NCBI GenBank assembly: GCA_902728285.1
Contig: CACVBU010000943.1
Span: 124,001 to 188,000, forward strand
DNA from: Clytia hemisphaerica
Lineage: Eukaryota; Cnidaria; Hydrozoa; Leptothecata; Clytiidae
Direction of reading: 5' to 3'
Length of the DNA: 64,000 bases
Both the position numbers and the translations under genes were made by a program. The notes beneath the pieces were generated by a model. It was not told the origin of the DNA. It saw only the letters and a program-made list of their open reading frames with translations, and did not search any database. Numbering within the stretch: position 1 is the first letter of the stretch; each line of letters starts with the position of its first letter. Below are positions 14,127-26,761 of the stretch, piece by piece.

Positions 14127-14483
14127 TATACAAGTTCAAGGCACACGAGGGCCTCTGAGAACCGGATCTTGATTACAATTGTCTTGTCTCGAATCTTTTC
14201 GGATGTTTTTTCCAAGCTTCGTTGAGTCTTTCTTTAAAGATTTTGACAGTCTTTGCCTCTACAACGTATCTTGGTAATCTATTCCAGTTTGGTATACTCC
14301 TGTAAAAGAACGAGTTGGTTTGTGCGCCTCGGAATCCATCTTTACCAAAATTTGGTATCAGCTCATCTTTGTGTCTCCTGTTCGGACGTGTTCGAGTCAA
14401 TAATTTACTTGGAAGAGTATTTTTATCGTAGTAGTGGAGATGTTTGTATACTTGGACCATATCACAAAAGAGTCTCTGCACTT
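14096..14483 (-). mobile_element. 5'-truncated non-LTR retrotransposon (CR1/L2-like) with (ATT)n tail
   Basis: The minus strand encodes 102 residues typical of a LINE reverse-transcriptase C-terminus: NSFFYRSIPNWNRLPRYVVE then FKERLNEAW. The stop is followed by about 60 bases of 3' untranslated sequence and a (ATT)n microsatellite at 14096-14124, the tail type used by CR1/L2 elements. The rest of the element is absent. It sits inside the TGCD-family remnant. Confidence 0.75.
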
Positions 14484-15792
14484 CAATATTAATTAACTCG
14501 CAACATCCAAAGTTTGGATTTCAAAATTAACTTTATTAACATCGGAAATAGCTCATCTTCTGGTTTTTTATTTACAGGTACAGCAATCATAGACTACGAT
14601 GACTTTAAAGACGATGGACTTACTGGTGCAGAGACATCACACCGCACGAATATGATGTTCATCCAGCCCGAATCTTATATCAAATCGAATCTCAGCAAAG
14701 ATACTGAACAATCTGTACACGTTCATGACGTAACACGTTTGAAAAACTTCACAAGAGAGCAACACAAAAAATCCTTAAATATTCTACCAGTTCTAGAGGG
14801 GCACCATTGCCAATAAACGCAGTCGACATCACATCGCTGTCAAGTTCTGACTCAATAAGGAAAAAGATGTTTATTCATGCTGCTTGTAAGTACTATTGCT
14901 GATATTTCAGGTTTCAAAAGCATTGATGCCAAGAGAAATGAAATAATCTATTCCATAAGTATTCGGATCGGATTTTTTAAAAGTCTAAACCACGGTAGCC
15001 TACCCAAGTCACCATCTAAATCTGTTGTTTACACATTAATGAAGAAGGCTGCCGATGCGGCCTCTTATAAACGTATGCCGTTCATTCAATTTGTTGTCGA
15101 CCAACCCGTTTACGCCCACATGATGGAATTGAAATACGAAAACAGTGAGATGTTCGAAAAGGTCATTCCTGTTCTGGCCCCGTTTCACACGCAAATGTCC
15201 TCATTAGCACAATTTTCAAGAGAATCAATGGATCGGAAATATCTGATTTGGTTGTCAATGCTGGACTTATAGCAGAGGGGTCAGCAGAGCAGGCATTGAA
15301 AGGAAAACACTACAACCGAGCACGGCGTCTCTACAAATTAATCTACGAATCACTTGCTCGGATTTTGATCAATCTTGGTATCGACAAATAAATCAAATTC
15401 CCGGAAAATCTAAAATCCTTTATGAGAATGTTGGTATGTTAATTCTCCTTCAATTAACGGAAGAAACTTGGATGAACTAAAACCTTATCAGATTGATGTC
15501 TCAGTATTGTGGTCTTTCTATTATTGCCTAAAAATGCTTCTAAATATCTTTCGCGTGTTTAGGTGACGTCAACTTGAATCAGGAATCTCGTTTAATCTCC
15601 TTCCAAGCAATACTCGATGCTCCAGAGTTTGACAGCTACATCAAGGAACTTTTTACTTCTGCAACTGGCAAAAACCTACACCTAGCTATTTTTTTTTGTA
15701 AGCATAATGGAAATGATTGAAATCTTATTCATGCATATTGATGGAAAGACAGAGGGAGAAAGAGAGCGTGTGTGTGTGTTTAAAAGAGGAAC

Positions 15793-17154
15793 AAGCAACA
15801 TGCTGAATGGACCTACCTAATGATTAACATCAGATGAAAATAAGAAAAAGTGACAATAATTGTACAAAAATTCAGAATGGAAAAATAAAGCTTGTGTGTT
15901 GAATAATGTAAAATGGTAAAAAGGAATTTCCCCAAATACGAAAATCACTTAAACCATTCAGGCCCAAAAAACCTTTTAAGCTGTTTTTGGCTCAAATTTG
16001 CCCAAAATAATTTTCCTTAAAAATCTGGCTCCGTCACATTTTGGGCATTGTCATTTTGCATCATTGTGCAAAAAATCAGAAAAAATTATGGCTATAAAGC
16101 TATATTTTCTTATTTGGTTAAAGGGAATTTCCCTAAAATACGAAAATCCGTCTTTTAAGGCGAATAAGAATTTCCCGGGAAAAACCACTTCAGCCATTCT
16201 TTAGAGAATCTTGTCCTCCATCTTTGTACAAAAAATCAGAAAAAAGTAATGACAGGATTTTGCACAAAGTCCAAAAAACCCTATTTTAGGCAGTTTTTGG
16301 CCCAAATTTGCCCAAATATATTTTTTTTCAAAAATCTGGCTCCGTCACATTTTAGGTATTGTCATTTTGCATCATTGTGCAAAAAATCAGAAAAAAATAA
16401 TGAGTCAACTTTGAGAAAAGCTATATTTTCTTATTTGGTTAAAGGGAATTTCCCCAAAAAACGAAAATCCGTTTTTTAGGGCGAAAAAGAATTTTCCGGG
16501 AAAAATCACTTCAGCCATTCTTTAGAGAATCTTGCCCTCCATCTTTGTACAAAAAATCAGAAAAAAGTAATGACAAGATTTTGCAAAAAGTCCAAAAACC
16601 CTATTTTTAGGCAGTTTTTGGCCCAAATTTGCCCGAATGTATTTTTTTTCGAAAATCGGGCTCCGACACATTTTAGGCATTGCCATTTTGCATCATTGTG
16701 CAAAAAATCAGAAAAAAATAATGAGTCAACATTGTTAAAAGCTATATTTTCTTATTTGGTTAAAGGGAATTTCCCCCAAAATACGAAAATCCGTTTTTTA
16801 AGGCGAATACGAATTTTCCGGGAAAAACCACTTCAGCCATTCTTTAGAGAATCTTGCCCTCCATCTTTGTACAAAAAATCAGAAAAAAGTAATGACAGGA
16901 TTTTGCACAAAGTCCAAAAAACCTTATTTTTAGGTAGTTTTTGGCCCAAATTTGCCCAAATAAATTTTTCTTAAAAATCGGGCTCCGTCACGTTCTGGGC
17001 ATTGCCATTTTGCATCATTGTGCAAAAAATCAGAAAAAACTAATGAGCCAATCCTGAGAAAAACTGGTAACAGACGGACGAACGAACGGACGAACGGACG
17101 AACGGACATGGGTTAATTTATAGAACCTCCACCGGGGCACCCGGAGGTAGGTCC
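15793..17154 (+). mobile_element. Helentron-like non-autonomous element with ~320-bp tandem core (copy 1)
   Basis: The left end contains ATGCTGAATGGACCTACCT (GGACCTACCT at 15809-15818). The right end is a hairpin GGAGGTAGGTCC pairing with gaacctccaccgg at 17123-17154, and its AGGTAGGTCC is the exact complement of the left sub-terminal repeat. The core is an array with a period of about 322 bp (16222, 16548, 16870), each unit carrying caaaaaatcagaaaaa, followed by an (ACGAACGG)n stretch. Apparent ORFs at 15998-16974 are array artefacts. It lies in the last intron of the TGCD-family remnant. Confidence 0.6.
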
Positions 17155-17935
17155 AAAAAATGAAAGATTTATATTTTTCTTGGTTTACAGACACTAACTC
17201 CAGATTTCGAATGTACGCGCGTGGAAGCGGATGTTAAAAGGTTTTTCATCTATTCTCAAATTCGCAAATCTTCTTCTGATACAACAGTGGTAATCGATGC
17301 AGAGGACACGGATGTTATTGTTGCAAGCTCTTATGTATCCAACATCTTGCCAGGTCCCCTTGGAATCAAACGGAAGAAAGCAATCTTCGATGTAAAATGC
17401 TTAACTACTCCTGAAATGTCAAAAGTGATAATTCGATTTCATGTGATGACTGGGTGTGATTCGAGTTTTTTCGGAAAAGGTCAAAAAGCAACACCTGATT
17501 CACTTGAAAAATTTGTCATCAAGTTTATATACAATGACAACACCTTAAAGGAAATGAGAAAGAACATTTGGCGGAAAAACAAAACTTAAGAACAAAAAAA
17601 ACACTTGCGAGAATCGGACCTGAAAATTCCACGAATGACCTTCGAACGACAAGAGTCTTGTATCGAATAAAAAACCTAGAATCATTTGCAAACCCTTCAG
17701 AAACGGGAAACCCTCTGGATAACGGCTACACTATAATAAACGGTGTATGCCGTCCAAAAACAAGTCACGAGCCTGCTCTTCCAACGAAGCTGAGAATGTC
17801 TGTGCCTTATAAGGAAGAAAGCAAAGTGGTCGAAGAAAAAGAAGAACAAGAAAGTAGTGATGAAGAAGAGGATGATTATTTTGACGAAGAAAATGAATCT
17901 GAGTCGGGCTATGACCATTCTGATGCTGAAAATTA

Positions 17936-20900
17936 AAATTTACAAGTTCAATTTATAAATTGCTAACGAGTTTTGTTATTTTTTTCTTTGAAGTTGAAGA
18001 AAATATAATTGGGTGGTTTAAAGATGAGAAAAGTTCTTAGAGTATTTTTTGACGTCAATTCTTTTCAAGCAAATAATTATTACCTATCCTCACAAATAGA
18101 GTCATAGCTCAAGATACGTTCATTTTCAGGCCATAGTTGTGAATTGATTATTGATCATCGAAAGATTCCCGTTCCAATGATATATAATAAGCCGTGTTTT
18201 TCGAACATCGCCCTAACGTCAATTTTTTACGGGGCAATTTCCCAATTTGGGCCCTAAAAAAATTTGCCAGGCTTTAGCAGCGGACCCCCTCGCAAAAATG
18301 TCTTCAAATAAATCCAACTTTCGAATGGAATTCATGTGGTTGCATCCTAAAAAAGTTGTCACGGATCCTAAGGTTTGACCCTCTACAATTCCGCAGCTTG
18401 TGAACGGAATGTCGTTAGTACTAATTCTGGTAACAGATATTGGCGTTGGTCCGTCTGTATCTCATTTGTATGTTTGTTGCCTTGTTATGTTTGCGATGGT
18501 TTATACAATTTCCGCTCGTTTCAGCATTTGCGTGAAATTTTGCTTCTCAAGCTATAAGAATGCCATTTTTTAGAGTATTTTCAATTATAAATTTAAGAAA
18601 GACTCACCCCTTTCACAAAAATGCCATTTTATGCTTGAGATGTATGTTCTAAATGTTAAATCTAGTCTGAATTAGCATCATAACCTAAGAATGCTGTAAG
18701 AATATTTTAGGATAATTTTCCCAAAAAACTTAAGAATACCCATGATGAAATGGATTTACATCATTTTTATAAAAAAAAGCGTGTATGTCCGGAGCGGACA
18801 AGAGAATCATTCATGTTTTGTATTATTATTGCTACAAACATAATAATATACTAATTATATAGGTTAAGTTATTTATAGTAACTAATTATTATAGTAATAA
18901 AGTAAATAATTGGTCGCCTCACGAAGTGAAAGGAGACCATTAATCTCGGTGTTTCTTCAGACCAAAAATGTGAAAGTTTGGTCGCCCGATTCGGAATTAA
19001 ATGTTCGGGGGATCGGGAAATTATCTCCCGCGTAAATTCTTGCATAAGCCGTTTTATCTTCATTATATTGCGCCACGCAAACTTATCAGACAGTATTTGC
19101 GGTGGTTAGATTCTAATTAGCTCCGTAGTAGTTAGCGTACTTGTTTAATGAAATCTAAATAACGGAGATAATTAAAAGCCTCGTGAAAATTGTCGAAAGT
19201 TTCTACTACAAAAAATGCAAGCAGCAGATAATTCTTGATGTAGATTTTAAATCTACAACTACAATAATGATTCTTCAAAATTGAAATTGAAATTTATGGT
19301 TCTTCATTGATATTATTCCATTCAAACTACCACACTCGTGATGTTGTTGAAAACAAACCTCCTTTCACTAGAATCGCTTTTGAGGTTAAAGATTTGGAAG
19401 ATGGATGTGTTTGTGTTGAAAAGAAAAATAAGATAGATAAGAAGAAGTTTATTATTGTTTCAATTACTCGAAATCTATGATAACAGTTGATAGCATGTCC
19501 CAACCACGATCACTCACTGCATATGGCAATCTAACCAATGTATTAAGTGCCAGATCAAGTTATACCATGAATTTCTTTAGCTATACAATTAGCAGATGAA
19601 GTGAAGCATGAAGAGAACATTTATCACATAAACGCTAAAGCAAGATTTGATTGATGATTCACCATTCCAAGACGAGTAATTTTGTGTAACCATTGCGAGT
19701 ATTGACTTAAAATTTCTTGAACAAACATACATTTTTAATTACACAACGTGACATTGCAGCTACATTAAAAGAAGAAATTTTGGCGGGAATTTAATTTGGC
19801 GGATGGCCGAAAAAGTTTTTTCAGAGCTGGAATTTGATCAGTGAAAGTTATCGTGACAGAAAGTTTGGTTGATAAACTTGGTGTGGAAGTATCAAAACAA
19901 ATTTGTTGTCAAAGAGATTCAGGACGCACCCTTTTTAACTTTTTTGTTTTCATTCAAAATGACCGGACGTCGATTGGAGAATTAGAGAACGCCCGCCGTC
20001 TAACCACCCATCACCCGATGGGATTAACAATTAAGGAGTGTGTAACTTGCAGCGCGAGTGACGTCAAACGCTCCATCATTTGGCCACTATAATATGGTCT
20101 TCTTTGTTCCAGACATTCGCACGTGTTCCACTACAGATTTTTTTCATATTTCGATTTAAGAGGCTACTCGGTGCAAAAGAGAAATCGTGTATTTTTTAAT
20201 ACGTCGTTCATTAACTCAAATCAAATGACTTTGGAGGTTTGGTGAAATGGTGGAGGAATTGCTGTCCCATAGTGTTTTGTCAGATAGTCCCAAGTTAGAG
20301 CAGTTGATGGTAAATTTAGCGGAAATTTGATTTGGTGGATTGGGCCAAAATCGTCCAAATTTAACTTTTACTGCCCTCCACCGCCAAATTTAGATTATTG
20401 TTTTCTTCCCCATGTTATCTATTTTAAGGCAAATAAATTCCTGTCAAATTTAATTTTTTCAAGCCAGCAGCCACATTAAATTCCCTCCAAAATTTTTACT
20501 TTTGCTTAAGATTACTTCAACTGTATTATTATATAGATTTACTATAATAATTTATTGAAACTTTCTAGCAGCAATTTTTTATTGTATACTATACAAACAA
20601 GAAACATTCATTGATATAAGTTAAAAATGATATGATTAAGTCTTCAAACTCGAGCCCTATAACTTGAATGTGTCCTTAACTCGAACGGTTTTTTATCTCT
20701 TCAGAACAAATTCAGGCTATTTTCACCTATATCCCTAATGTTAGTTTTGAAAATTGATAACTTTATGAAAACCTTTAAGATTTTAGGGATGACAAAAATA
20801 TACTATATTACATATTTGTTTCTGAAGAATATTTTTCAGGTTGATTCCAATCTCGTTTTATCTTTTCTAACATTAACTTAAAATCAACTTCAGCCATTTT

Positions 20901-21140
20901 GACATTAACGCGAATCAAAAGCACGTTGCTTTTTAACGATTTTACGCATTCGCAAATCACGTGTTACACTATTAAGCTTTTCATCTTTTACTTTTAAGCT
21001 CTTTAAGCTATCAGGCGACCTTCCAGCGCAGCTGGTTTATTATAGTACTCTTTGCTTTGTTTCATTATACAACCAAATCCATATAAATTTCTCTCGCGGT
21101 AGAATTCTGAAATTTGAAAATAGTATTAGCAACAGTATTC
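17936..21140. other. Gene-free stretch before the lectin gene
   Basis: I see no coding exon. There are AT-rich low-complexity parts (18830-18910) and a short ccttccagcgcagctggttta motif at 21014 that recurs as ccttccagtacagctggttta at 46080 and 51555. Confidence 0.4.
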
Positions 21141-24100
21141 ATGTTGATAGGTATGGCTGAATTGAAAGTTTTGTGCTTTTTTATTCAATTATTTTTGCTT
21201 GAATTTTCTTCGGAAGTTTTTGGACAATCAGAATTTTGTGACCAGTTACCTTCTCCCTACGTATGCTGTAAGTAATAATCGTGTCAAACTATGATGACAC
21301 ATTTTCTCTCGTGAGTATTTACTTACGAGAAAAGGGCCGAAAATCGCAAAGTAGTTTGTACGCTTAAAGGGACATAACAGTACTTGCGAAATTTGTAAAC
21401 AAACTGTATGCAGCGGATACAAAATCAAAACAAATGTCACATGTCAAAATAAAAAATAAAACCAATATGGCTAATTTTGATTGTTCAATTGTTTTACAAG
21501 TTTGTTTTGGACACGTCATTTTAATTGTTCTCTTTAATGACACGTGGTTCACGCAATGTTTACATTTTACTACTTTTATGTCCCTTTAACCTTCAGCGGC
21601 CGAGAGACGTACCACGTACGTCATATATACAGGCCGAGAGACGTACCACGTACGTTTTGATACTGGGGTCCTTTCAAAGTTTAATAAAATAAAGACCAGT
21701 TTGAATTTTTCTATTCTGTAGAATAGAATTTAGCAGACAGGATAGGGGTGAAGGTTCATTCAATCAAAATTTTACGGGTCCTGCTTTTATACATCTCGAG
21801 ATATTGGAACTCAATGTCGGTGTATTTTTCAAATGTCAACAAAACATCGTTTTAGTGGTGGACAGAGGGTGTTTGATGGATTTTTGGACTGAAAAGTCAT
21901 GTTTATGTCTGGTTTTTTCTTGGTTTCAGCATATAAATATCATTATATGAGATAGAGAACCTTTATTGGCAGTCTCTATGTGGTTTGAAGAGGTTTTAGG
22001 GGGTATTTCCTGACATACATGCCTATCTCTAGCTCCAACAACTCAGGGCTGTTTTGCCTCAGTTTTTCCACTATTCTGGTGTTTTATTGCTTGAATTTAC
22101 ATGATAGAGAGTCTGTTATGATTATTGTAGTAATTTTACAGGCTTAGGGTAAGTGCAGGGCCAATTTTAGAGCAACGGGACCACTTAATTTACCTGTTGT
22201 GGCCAGAGTGTCGATTTTGGTGGAAAAGTGTGCTTCACCGAAACTTAGATTCTGAGATGAGATGAGCTTCTTCAGCCCTGAAATTTCACACAATGGTGGC
22301 TTATAACATAAACTAAAAAAAAATAATTTTTCTGGGACCAATCTTTACCTTGTACCCACTTTTTTCATTCAATTTGCCAAAAAAAAAAAAGTGAAAAAAT
22401 CGTAAACATGGAATTTTTACTCTTTTGATTTGAGGCTGTGTAGTCAGGTTTAAAAGGGTGATGAGGCGTCTTTTTGGTATTATCTGAAAAAATAGATCCT
22501 TAGCTTTTCAAAATGGGTTTACTTTTTACTTAAGCTTTAGCGGTTCAGAATTTATAACATTTTCCGCGAAACCTCCATTTTCATGAAAAAAACAGCGGCA
22601 GCAGCGCGCGCTGTTTTTGAAAACAGCGGTGTCTAAAGGTTAACGTATTAGGTATTTTGGTATGGATTCTTTTAACTCTTTTAAGGACCTAAAATAGCCA
22701 TAGTGTTAGACGTGATGTCTAACCTCCATTCAACAAGTTTTCGCTACACTTATAGAAACGCCTGATTGCAAACAACTCGCTTTGCGACTCGTTTTATCGA
22801 ATCCAATCAGACTCTAGATAAAAAAATATTTTTATTGCCTTGGGAATGCGAATATATATAAGCATCTTTTTAAAGATTTTGTTTACAACTAAGCTAATAC
22901 TGTACAGGGTGTCCCTAATTAAAGTATCGAGTTTGAACATGCGATTGAGTAGAAAAGTTTGTGTGTGTTATCGCTAAAATATAAGAACGTTCTCCATCGC
23001 ACAGGCTTATTACAAAAGGTAGTTACAACGTATAAATTAATCGTAATGACAAAGAAAAAAGAGGGAGAGCTTAAAATAAAATTTTGTGAACACGCACATA
23101 AAACTTTCTACTCATAGTTGTGTTTCGACTCGATACTTTAATTAAGGACACCCTGTAGTAGTATATATATTTTTAAAGTCAAAATTATACTATTAACTTA
23201 CAATCTCGGCTCATTGAGTTTCAAGCCCGAGGCCATGTCTAGAGGCGAGACTCCTGGATGGGTATTAAAACCACTTATTTCTCATCCAGAACGCATGCGC
23301 CTAGTTTTTACACAAACGTCGGATTGAAACTAAAGTCTATCGCTATATTCCAAAAAATGTAGTCTTCCAAAACAAAGGCACCGCTAGATACAATCCGTAT
23401 GGCTTGAAACTGAATGCCTTGGCTAGACACTCACTTCCACTCACTAATATCTTTCGAATGATACCAAATTTATAAAGATTGAAGAATTCCTTCAAAAGTT
23501 ATAGGTAAAAGAAAAAAGAGTGCACACTTATCGTGAATAGACTTTAGACTGTGGAAAAAATTAACGCTTGGATTTCCAGGCTAGGCTAGACCTTTAGAGT
23601 TTCGTGAGTCAAACTTAGGCGTTGAATATGAATATGAATTCAAGTTGATATCTTACCGACCTTCTCTTCTCTGAATCGTGACTTGTTTTTTACAGTAGAA
23701 CAAACACCACCAACACCAGGATCAGAACTTTATCACGTAGATCGCTTTAGTGACAGTAGAATGCCCAAAATGCATCAAGCAGCACAAGATTCCTGTGGGA
23801 ACATGTTTCCAGGCACTGGAAATTTATTCATACCAGAAACAGTAGGGGGGGATGTTAGGACTAATTTTTTAAGCCCATTTGTCAAAAGTTGCCATTGGGT
23901 ATAAAAAGAAGAAAAATTCATGTAAAAACCCTGTGGAACTTTTTTCAAGGTTGCCACGGGTAGGGTGCCACCGCCGCTCCGCCAGCAAAATCGAAATTTC
24001 AAAAATTTTTAAAACATAGCGAAGTGACCCCTCATTTGAAAGGTATTTTCATGTTGATTAAGAAAATCAATATTGTAAGGGTGAAAGACACTCTCACAAG

Positions 24101-26761
24101 AAGTAACTTAAGAAAAACGATCAAAAAATTGCGTTTTTAGCAAAATCCTCAAAATTTTGCCAACTGTTGGAAATTACTTTTTGTGACAGTGTTATTCAAC
24201 CTCATTATATTGATTTTCTTAACCAGCATGAAAATACCTTTCAAATGAGGGGTCACTTCACTATGTTTTGAAAATTTTTGAAATTTCGATTTTGCTGGCG
24301 GAGCGGCGGTGGCACCCTTGACACTTGATTTCTTGGCACCCGTGGCAACCTTGAAAAAAGTTCCACAGGGTTTTTACATAATTTTTTCTTCTTTTTATAC
24401 CCAAAGGCAACTTTTGACAAATGGGCTAAGAATTTATGCCATTTTTGCAAAATAACATCCCCCCCTAGAAACAGCTGCTGAAAATACTGCAGTTCGCCAG
24501 CAACTATCAATGTATGATAATTTTCATTCAAATCATATTAAAATCTCAATTTCTTTTTTCTAAAAATACGATAAAACTGTACTGCAAATCTTCAGATTTT
24601 CACCAGATATTGTTTTATATTTAATGCTATTTTTAGAGTTTAAGCTCTTTGAGCATCCGCATAAATTTCGATTATATATTCTTTATTATGAAACTTAGAA
24701 CCTCTTCAGATGTTAAGGCACTTAAATTCGATTAACATTGATTGTAATTGATCTTCTTTTACTAGAAGGTACTGGTTGTTTCAATGTTCATCTCACGTTA
24801 TTTTTTTAAACATTATCAACATTAAACCTGCGATGGAGGGGGGTACCTATATACAAGTGAAAGTATGGGTATATGTGATTTCAGTCTCACTAAGTGTTTG
24901 AAAAAAAGGAAAATTTAAAATTTTTGTCCCTGGAAAGATGGTCAAACTCGCAAATTTTTCCTTTTTTTCCTCTTTTTTAGTCCCGCTAACGGTCCGAGCC
25001 TCGAAATTCAGGCGGCAAACCCCCGTCAGCTCGCAACCAATGTACCCCCCCCCCCCGGACAATAGATTAACGTCGAAACAACGTTTCGTACCAGTTAGTT
25101 GGGTTGTTTGAATAATTATTTCAATATAATTTTAGCTTTACTGATTATTGGATTGGTATGAGAGCTCCCTCTTTGAGTTCACCAGTCATGAAAGATATGT
25201 TCAAATGGAGTGATGGTTCTGATGTCACTTTTGACAATTGGGCTAATAATAACCCAGTAGACGATATTAATAAAGAATGTGTTGTTCTTTTTAATGCTGG
25301 TGGTTGGAAGAATGTTGATTGTGATGACTTAAACTTGTATATATGCAGGTCAGTGAACAAATTCTCATATTTCATTTGCTCCGTGCGTAAAAGTTTTTCT
25401 CATCAGGATAGGTGCACTTATTTGTTCTTATTTTAAAGTTTTGATTTTTGAAGTTTTCAATTTACATCGCATGCGTAGTAACGTTTTAGTGAAACCGTAG
25501 TGTAAAGGTAACGCATTCTGCTAAAGTGATAAGATCATGGGTTCAAGACTTCTTAGAAAGTTATATTCTAGTGTTTAATCCGTAAACATCGAAGGGGGTC
25601 ACTAGTGGAAATACAGGAAAACCTACACCAAGAATGTCAAAGATTACGTCTATGTCTATGACTGCCTTTTGTGTAGACCCCATTTCCTTTACATATTTTC
25701 TGTATTATCTTTTTTCAAAAGGTTTATACCAGCACCAGCAACACCAGCACCAACACCTCCACCACCACCACCACCACTACCATCATCTACTGAGACACTG
25801 TTACGAGAATTAAATAATTTACTGGATAATGTCGTCATATTCGAAGCTCAGCCAGATTCAGAACTTGATTATCAACAAGCACATAACTTTTGTAAAGCTC
25901 GAAATGCTGTTTTGGGAAAGATCTTGAATGCTAAAGAAAACAAAATTGTCAGTAACTCACTAGCCTCTTTTGGGTAAGTACTTCTACTAAATTCCCTATC
26001 ATGTCGATTAAGGAAATCTTTATAATTGGACCTTACGCTGAAAATTAACTTAAATAAATGTGAATTTTAAAAAGTTACCCTGAGCCTTTACGAACCTTTC
26101 CCGTAAAACTTCAGGCTTAATACAAGCCCCCCTTAGTGCCAACCGGGCCTTAATTTAGGAATGATGATTTGCTATTTTCAGTGGTTAAGATGAGTTTATA
26201 ATGGCTCTATTGTATCCTTCAGATGAAAATTTAGTGTCGTTTTTCCAGGGGATGTGAGAAAGACTCTTTAGCCGTACCCTGGTTTTTCCTCATAAGGGAC
26301 GATTTCGGTCAGATGCTTTAAGCTCTTTCCTTTCTTTCCTCTTCTACCCAGGAAAAATGTTTCCAATAAAAACATCTAGTTAGTTAGAATATTTGACGAT
26401 TTCATTTTACTTTCTCTTTTGCAGTACAATGTGGATAGGACTTTTGAAGAAAGTCGGAAAGAAAGAAAACGGGAAATTTAAATGGAAAGACGGAAATAAA
26501 TTGGCATATCGAAGATGGTGTTCTGGTAAACAGCCAAGAAACATGGCAGGATGTGTCGTGTTTAGAATGGATAATTTGGTGAATGGTCGAGGTTGTTTTG
26601 ATGTTGTTTCGTGTGATATGGAATTCTTTTTTTATTGTGAACGAAGATCGAAGAAAAGTTGCAAATCGTGCCGTGCAGCTAATAAACCTCATCGGAAATT
26701 CCACAAAAACAATCCCGCTAAAATGGGTCCGTTGAAATTGGGAGGTAAACATAAATGGTAG
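21141..26761 (+). CDS. Secreted protein with two C-type lectin domains; exon 2 split by a MITE
   Basis: Exons: 21141-21267, 23696-24511 (interrupted by an inserted element at 23843-24466), 25136-25348, 25722-25973, 26425-26761. With the element and one target-duplication copy left out, the lengths sum to 1,113 bases (370 codons plus stop) and all phases agree. Residues 1-31 are a signal peptide (hydrophobic VLCFFIQLFLLEF, then FGQS). Domain 1 shows CGNMFPGTGNLF, DYWIGM, FDNWANNNP, WKNVDCDDLNLYIC: the WIG core, the calcium/sugar loop and the terminal cysteines. A proline-rich linker (TPAPTPPPPPPP) leads to domain 2 (AHNFCKARNAVLGKI, MWIGLLKK, WCSGKQPRN, DVVSCDMEFFFYC). Domain 2 lacks a clear EPN/QPD motif, so it may not bind sugar in the classical way. 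The tail is basic (KSCKSCRAANKPHRK). A role in glycan recognition or matrix is inferred. Confidence 0.8.
21368..21585. mobile_element. TTAA-flanked MITE, 218 bp
   Basis: TTAA at 21364-21367 and 21586-21589 brackets ends AGGGACATAACAGTA and TACTTTTATGTCCCT (inverted). TTAA duplication fits piggyBac-type integration. It lies in lectin intron 1. Confidence 0.7.
21590..22639. mobile_element. TTAA-flanked piggyBac-like element, 1,050 bp
   Basis: TTAA at 21586-21589 and 22640-22643. The left end is CCTTCAGCGGCCG; the reverse complement of the right end is CCTTTAGACACCGCTG. Near the left end the 20-base motif GCCGAGAGACGTACCACGTA occurs twice (about 21599 and 21634). No transposase was seen. It shares its left TTAA with the neighbouring 218-bp MITE. 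Confidence 0.55.
22905..23155. mobile_element. TA-flanked MITE, CAGGGTGTCC ends
   Basis: Ends CAGGGTGTCCCTAATTAAAG and its near-perfect reverse complement, with TA at 22903-22904 and 23156-23157. These are Tc1/mariner-type features. It lies in lectin intron 1. Confidence 0.75.
23843..24466. mobile_element. hAT-like fold-back MITE inserted in a lectin coding exon
   Basis: Ends read TAGGGGGGGATGTTA with the reverse complement at the right. The 8-bp sequence AGAAACAG is present at 23835-23842 and 24467-24474, as expected of a hAT target duplication. The inverted repeats extend about 280 bp on each side with a few small gaps. It lies between the codons for IPET and AAENT of lectin domain 1. No transposase is present. 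Confidence 0.85.
25495..25680 (+). mobile_element. tRNA-derived SINE fragment
   Basis: CCGTAGTGTAAAGGTAACGC (A-box-like) and ATGGGTTCAAGACT (B-box-like) are spaced as in a tRNA, then cgaagggggtcactagtgg. It lies in a lectin intron. Confidence 0.5.

Larger units (their letters stand above)
13278..17935 (+). pseudogene. Remnant of a repetitive, probably transposon-derived gene family (TGCD motif)
   Basis: Pieces of one family occur in order on the plus strand: a CxxC end (RSDVCIWCGK, 13278-13445, followed by GTAAGT); 14578-14816; 14888-15272 (PVLAPFHTQMSSLAQF); in another frame EGSAEQALKGKHYNRARRLY (15270-15390); 15564-15690; 17190-17588 (VEADVKRFFIY, VVIDAEDTDVIV, FHVMTGCDSSFFGKGQKA); and in a third frame 17568-17935 (NPLDNGYTIINGVCRP, ending in an acidic tail). 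The motifs GFHxxM, GKHYNRA, EAD, DTDV and TGCDxxxFFGKG together identify a family found in many copies in cnidarian genomes. Function is unknown; a nuclease-like fold is possible. Frameshifts near 15225 and 17575, plus MITE, LINE and Helentron-like insertions, show decay. Confidence 0.6.

Noticed and set aside
15998..16974. Plus ORFs with repeated LAPSHFGHCHFASLCKKSEK
   Set aside because: Translation of the ~322-bp tandem core of the Helentron-like element.
18869..20092. Small ORFs at 18.9 and 19.8 kb
   Set aside because: Short, low-complexity, without splice context or recognisable similarity.
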